Assembly (NCBI GenBank): GCA_002368175.1
Contig: AP018172.1
Coordinates: 6,575,001 to 6,639,000 of the forward strand
Origin: Calothrix sp. NIES-2098
GTDB taxonomy: Bacteria; Cyanobacteriota; Cyanobacteriia; Cyanobacteriales; Nostocaceae
Direction: 5' to 3'
DNA: 64,000 bases
Shown piece after piece: positions 62,101 to 64,000 of this stretch. The notes below the pieces were generated by a model. The model saw only the letters and a program-made list of their open reading frames with translations, made no database searches and was not told the DNA's origin. The translations under genes and the position numbers were made by a program. Within the stretch, counting starts at the first letter, position 1, and every line of letters starts with the position of its first letter.

Positions 62101-62556
62101 ACCCAAAAATTTGCCGTCGGAGTCAATGAGTGCCCAATCTAAATTATTATGGTTAATTTGAGTTTGTTGATAACGCAAAAACAAGCTAAATTGCTCTACC
62201 CGTTCGGCGGCGGGGATGGTTTGGATTGGCTCAATCAGCGCTTGATCGGAATTTGATAATGGCTGCTGTAAAGAAAAGCGATCGCCACTAGCTGCTGCCA
62301 GCAATTTTTGGGTCAACCTGGCAGAGTGCAGCAACCCAATCGGGCATTGCTGCTGATTTACTATTACCACGCGATCGCACTGCTCTTGCTCAAAAATTTC
62401 CAGCACTATTGCCAGAGTACTTGTTTCTACGCAGATAGGTACGGTTGCTAGAAAGTCATAAAGCGGGTACTGTAGCATTGACATAAGGCTTCGGGGTTCA
62501 TTCTTCCTCTGGAAGCCTCTGGACTCAGCATCACCGTTGGATTTGATGGCGCTCAT
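59107..62556 (-). CDS. CBS/histidine kinase/receiver-like hybrid sensor
   Basis: An 1149-residue protein. Residues about 25-185 are a CBS pair ('YDFLATVPICVETSTLAIVL', 'CDRVVIVNQQQCPIGLLHSA'). A PAS-like region follows (about 200-410), then HisKA with 'FLACISHELKTPLTAVLGLS' and HATPase with 'LVHLLSNAFKFTE', 'VWDTGIGIP' and 'GTGLGLVLTRAL'. The C-terminal 440 residues contain three receiver-like segments. In the first the usual DD pair reads 'LVVEAVARY' and the acceptor Asp is Asn ('KAVFLNPLLPLL'); the second has Asp in 'VVLLDVESP' but lacks the front acidic pair; the third is more degenerate. It is divergent from kaiA-kaiB, so a link to clock input or output is plausible but unproven. Confidence 0.9.
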   Translation of the reverse strand: MSAIKSNGDAESRGFQRKNEPRSLMSMLQYPLYDFLATVPICVETSTLAIVLEIFEQEQCDRVVIVNQQQCPIGLLHSARLTQKLLAAASGDRFSLQQPLSNSDQALIEPIQTIPAAERVEQFSLFLRYQQTQINHNNLDWALIDSDGKFLGLLDSSRLLRLLAREKVAIDAVSFGDAQDYTTEASQTDVAMATYSQAQILNQQQALYKPLVQLLERLPWPLMLQTGNGEVVAQNPAWWQQLGVLKDPEGVRKQVERILASSLTKQPEYATQKAQKNQPYVTGNGHSLGEQFKLHSGDNGLSLQQKSVVGRLQSTSLPTNNLYEQSTATTSNQCFWDSQGGTCTCIVEVQNGQERVWQFAKISLDSTELKFLNAESEMTLANPESGLASNDLWLVLATDVTEQQQLCKELAAKNADLIQLNRLKDEFLACISHELKTPLTAVLGLSRLLVDRQLGELNERQARYAGLIHQSGRHLMSVVNDILDLTRMETGQMNLTLAPVNILAVCDRALSEAKAIHTQTGKTKAASQTQVESSGDHRFSLTIEPGIKQMVADELRLRQMLVHLLSNAFKFTEVSGEIGLKVSHWEGWIAFTVWDTGIGIPEHQQHLIFQKFQQLENPLTRQFEGTGLGLVLTRALARLHGGDVSFLSREGKGSQFTLLLPPSPPKTSFTEQEEENIEDEDIETVNTNTRSLTPSARQRVNTSAQHHSVSSQRLVLVVEAVARYIEDLTEQLKALGYRVVIARSGTEAVEKARRLQPKAVFLNPLLPLLSGWDVLTLVKSDPATRHIPLIVTATGAEKEQAFANRADGFLSLPVQSQALAPLLESLCATPTTQQSGLDSNETSVSTTPLRILRLVNPELESINPHSLLREHRVIEVDDLDQAELLARVWQFDVVLLDVESPTAQTYLQQLSQHPRLAALPLVTCDVITTLAASQIPGLSVFPCLQPLGKDNNSSSSKPDALLSVLQIAAGICCPPNILVVDVTMLRDLPQVRRKQKNSSLNSEERGSEWFQALIQYLQTAGLKAAMGSCWTEVLQQIRHQSVDLLLICLSESSIHKEVLKALKALGDLPFNLPPILVLDRRLNRAQAIAHSQSKISQQLIEKQKKNSWETLENIANEISAQILPRSISMEDLLNEVHQALSANPHEEKL

Positions 62557-63071
62557 GCCTGAAGCAATATCCTTTAAGAAGACTCTTATAAAAAATTCTC
62601 TTTACAATTCCAATGCTATTGAAATAACGGGCATAGCCCTTACTAACGCTTGCTTGGGTCTATTGATTTTCATTGCGGCTATTTCCCTTTGCCGCATTCT
62701 ACTCCGGGCGACAATTTTTCACCAGTGTTCTGACTGGTATTGAAAAACCTCCTCGATAGCAATAGCTAAAACAATTATGGCTCTAAAAATTCGCTTTAGA
62801 ACCTTGAGGAATTATAATGATTTAGAATGCGACAATCCTTTAAGTTCGTTTAAGTATCTTATCAAGGAGCGAAATAAAAAAATCTGTATTTAGATAGATA
62901 TACATATGAAGATCGTCAACTAACTACAGCACCCTCTCCAAAAAGCGCCTCAACAAAAATTTACTAAGTCTTCTGACTTACTATTTGCATCAGCTTTTTG
63001 AGTTTTAGAAACTTGGGCTGTCATCAATTAACCTTTTGGAGTGCATTCATTCAGCTTAACTCAATACCGGG
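62557..63071. other. Divergent intergenic region, hybrid kinase / kaiA
   Basis: About 500 AT-rich bases that must hold the kaiA promoter and that of the hybrid kinase. A plus-strand 68-codon frame at 62537-62743 overlaps the kinase start and is not called. No operator or strong hairpin stands out. Confidence 0.4.
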
Positions 63072-63143
63072 ATGAGCCTACAACTCCATCTTGCACTGAC
63101 CGATCTCGATCAACTTGGTCAAAAAGATCAAGGAGAAGTATAA
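63072..63143 (+). other. Possible 23-codon upstream ORF of kaiA
   Basis: ATG at 63072 to TAA at 63141-63143, encoding 'MSLQLHLALTDLDQLGQKD' plus QGEV. It ends seven bases before the kaiA ATG, and the AGGAG at 63131-63135 lies inside it. The peptide weakly resembles the helix that ends the N-terminal domain of full-length KaiA ('ELHLGIHQLEQL' in the Synechococcus protein as I recall it). It may be a leader peptide coupling translation, or a frame-shifted relic. Confidence 0.3.
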
Positions 63144-63150
63144 ACTAAAA

Positions 63151-63732
63151 ATGTTATTACCAATATTAATTTTTCCAGCAAATGTTCAAAAATATTTATA
63201 TAAGCAACCAACCTTAGCCATTAAAGAAATATTAACTAAGTGGATAAAGAATTTGGTTTTCGGCACTAGCAGTAACCAGCTTTTATTCCTATCTTTGAAT
63301 ACGATTGATGTTAATCATATTAATTATCTAAGAAAGTGGTTTCTATTCAACCTTAATGAAATATCCACTCAAAAATATAGCTATGTATTCGCATCTTATA
63401 AGCAAAAACACCAGAGTTTTCAGCAGATGGATAAAGATGATCGAGAAGCTTTGTTAAAAGAAATTAAATCCAATTACCGAGAAATACTTATAAATTACTT
63501 TACCACAGAGAAAACATTAAAAGAAAAAATTGATAAATTCATCAATGTAGTATTTTGTGCTAATATTCCTGTGCCGCAAATCATAGAAATACACATGGAG
63601 ATAATTGAAGAACTTGCCAAACAGCTAAGATTAGAAGGCAGGAGCGACGAAGCACTACTAGATTACCGTCTGACATTAATAGATATTCTGGCTCACCTGT
63701 GTGAAACTTATAGGTGTTCGATATATAAATAA
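63151..63732 (+). CDS. kaiA: Circadian clock protein KaiA, N-terminally shortened
   Basis: A 193-residue KaiA. The C-terminal half is the conserved KaiC-activating four-helix domain: 'KSNYREILINYF', 'IDKFINVVFCANIPVPQIIE', 'IHMEIIEELAKQLRLEGRSD' and 'ALLDYRLTLIDILAHLCE'. KaiA stimulates KaiC autophosphorylation by binding its C-terminal tail as a dimer. Unicellular KaiA is about 280 residues; here the pseudo-receiver domain is reduced to some 75 divergent residues. Heterocystous cyanobacteria are known for short KaiA. ATG 63151 is preferred to TTG 63115; AGGAG lies 15 bases upstream, rather far. kaiB follows after 100 bases. Confidence 0.93.
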   Translation: MLLPILIFPANVQKYLYKQPTLAIKEILTKWIKNLVFGTSSNQLLFLSLNTIDVNHINYLRKWFLFNLNEISTQKYSYVFASYKQKHQSFQQMDKDDREALLKEIKSNYREILINYFTTEKTLKEKIDKFINVVFCANIPVPQIIEIHMEIIEELAKQLRLEGRSDEALLDYRLTLIDILAHLCETYRCSIYK

Positions 63733-63832
63733 AGTAAATGAATATAAGTTCAAATTGGCAACAGCCACCACCCTTCTCTGACAATAGGCAAACGTGTCCT
63801 ATATTTTTATCCCAAGTCTAGCCTGTACCTTT

Positions 63833-64000
63833 ATGAATCAAGCCAGAAAGACGTATGTTCTGAAGCTATACGTGGCCGGGAACACACCTAACTCAATACG
63901 GGCATTAAAAACACTAAAAGATATTTTAGACCAAGAGTTTAAAGGTGTTTATGCTTTAAAAGTCATAGATGTTCTCAAAAGCCCACAACTAGCAGAAGAG
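63833..64000 (+). CDS. kaiB: Circadian clock protein KaiB (5' part)
   Basis: The first 56 codons of kaiB: 'MNQARKTYVLKLYVAGNTPN', 'SIRALKTLKDILDQEF' and 'YALKVIDVLKSPQLAEE', the near-invariant N-terminal half of this about 100-residue thioredoxin-like protein. KaiB switches fold to bind phosphorylated KaiC and sequester KaiA, closing the oscillator's negative limb. The gene runs off the window; kaiC is expected next. It shares the strand with kaiA at 100 bases distance and may have its own promoter as in other cyanobacteria. Confidence 0.97.
   Translation, partial: MNQARKTYVLKLYVAGNTPNSIRALKTLKDILDQEFKGVYALKVIDVLKSPQLAEE

Noticed and set aside
63115..63150. TTG start giving a 205-residue KaiA
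   Set aside because: The extra 12 residues are lysine-rich and unlike KaiA, and an ATG with a conserved downstream sequence follows at 63151.

Overview
The window is chromosomal DNA of a filamentous, probably heterocyst-forming cyanobacterium (Nostocales). The evidence is the many GCGATCGC (HIP1) octamers, heptameric short tandem repeats, an N-terminally shortened kaiA next to kaiB, a helical carotenoid protein, a GUN4 domain, and the mix of PAS/CBS hybrid kinases, a metacaspase and HlyD/C39 secretion genes. Species cannot be fixed from the sequence alone.

Layout. 1-6 kb: tail of a YdcF-like protein, sufS, dprA, a ParD/ParE toxin-antitoxin pair whose toxin carries an in-frame stop, and a multi-PAS histidine kinase. 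6.2-10 kb: a tightly coupled three-gene operon (fatty acid hydroxylase, hexapeptide acyltransferase, GH3-type acyl-adenylating enzyme) and a convergent SDR. 10.3-12.8 kb: DUF4383 membrane protein, repeat-rich spacer, D-lactate-type dehydrogenase. 12.9-15 kb: a minus-strand RiPP operon with a Nif11-type precursor carrying three QPMYG motifs, a radical SAM/SPASM enzyme and a 50-residue protein; it looks like a tyramine-excising 'splicease' system. 15.5-17.6 kb: a DUF1611 (DgcN-like) gene overlapping an enolase-superfamily epimerase. 17.8-19 kb: an intact insertion sequence. 19-25 kb: NUDIX hydrolase, metacaspase-GUN4 fusion, sugar transferase, GH13 amylase with a CBM20-like tail.

25.4-36 kb is the most striking region. 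It is a convergent two-armed locus. The plus-strand arm encodes an HTH protein, a cNMP-like/C39 peptidase/ABC exporter, an HlyD adaptor and a parvulin. The minus-strand arm encodes a Ser/Thr-rich GG-leader precursor without cysteine, an APH-type kinase, a HopA1-family protein, a degenerate aldo/keto reductase and a second parvulin. Kinase plus HopA1 is the dehydration pair of class V lanthipeptides. Here it sits with a cysteine-free core and C39 export, which suggests a dehydrated, possibly reduced peptide without thioether rings.

36.6-40 kb: tRNA-Val, a large coiled-coil membrane protein, a second SDR and a helical carotenoid protein. 40.5-53.5 kb: two MacA-like adaptors, two MacB-like permeases, one ATPase and one TolC, interrupted by an 818-residue envelope-like protein and a small secreted Ala/Gly-rich protein. 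54.6-59 kb: TPR protein, CheY-like regulator, type IIA topoisomerase subunit A. 59.1-64 kb: a CBS/histidine kinase/receiver hybrid divergent from kaiA-kaiB; the window ends inside kaiB.

Three intergenic arrays (11.3, 40.1 and 58.8 kb) have unrelated sequences but the same 21-bp period, three times the 7-bp unit of the STRR-like repeats also present here.
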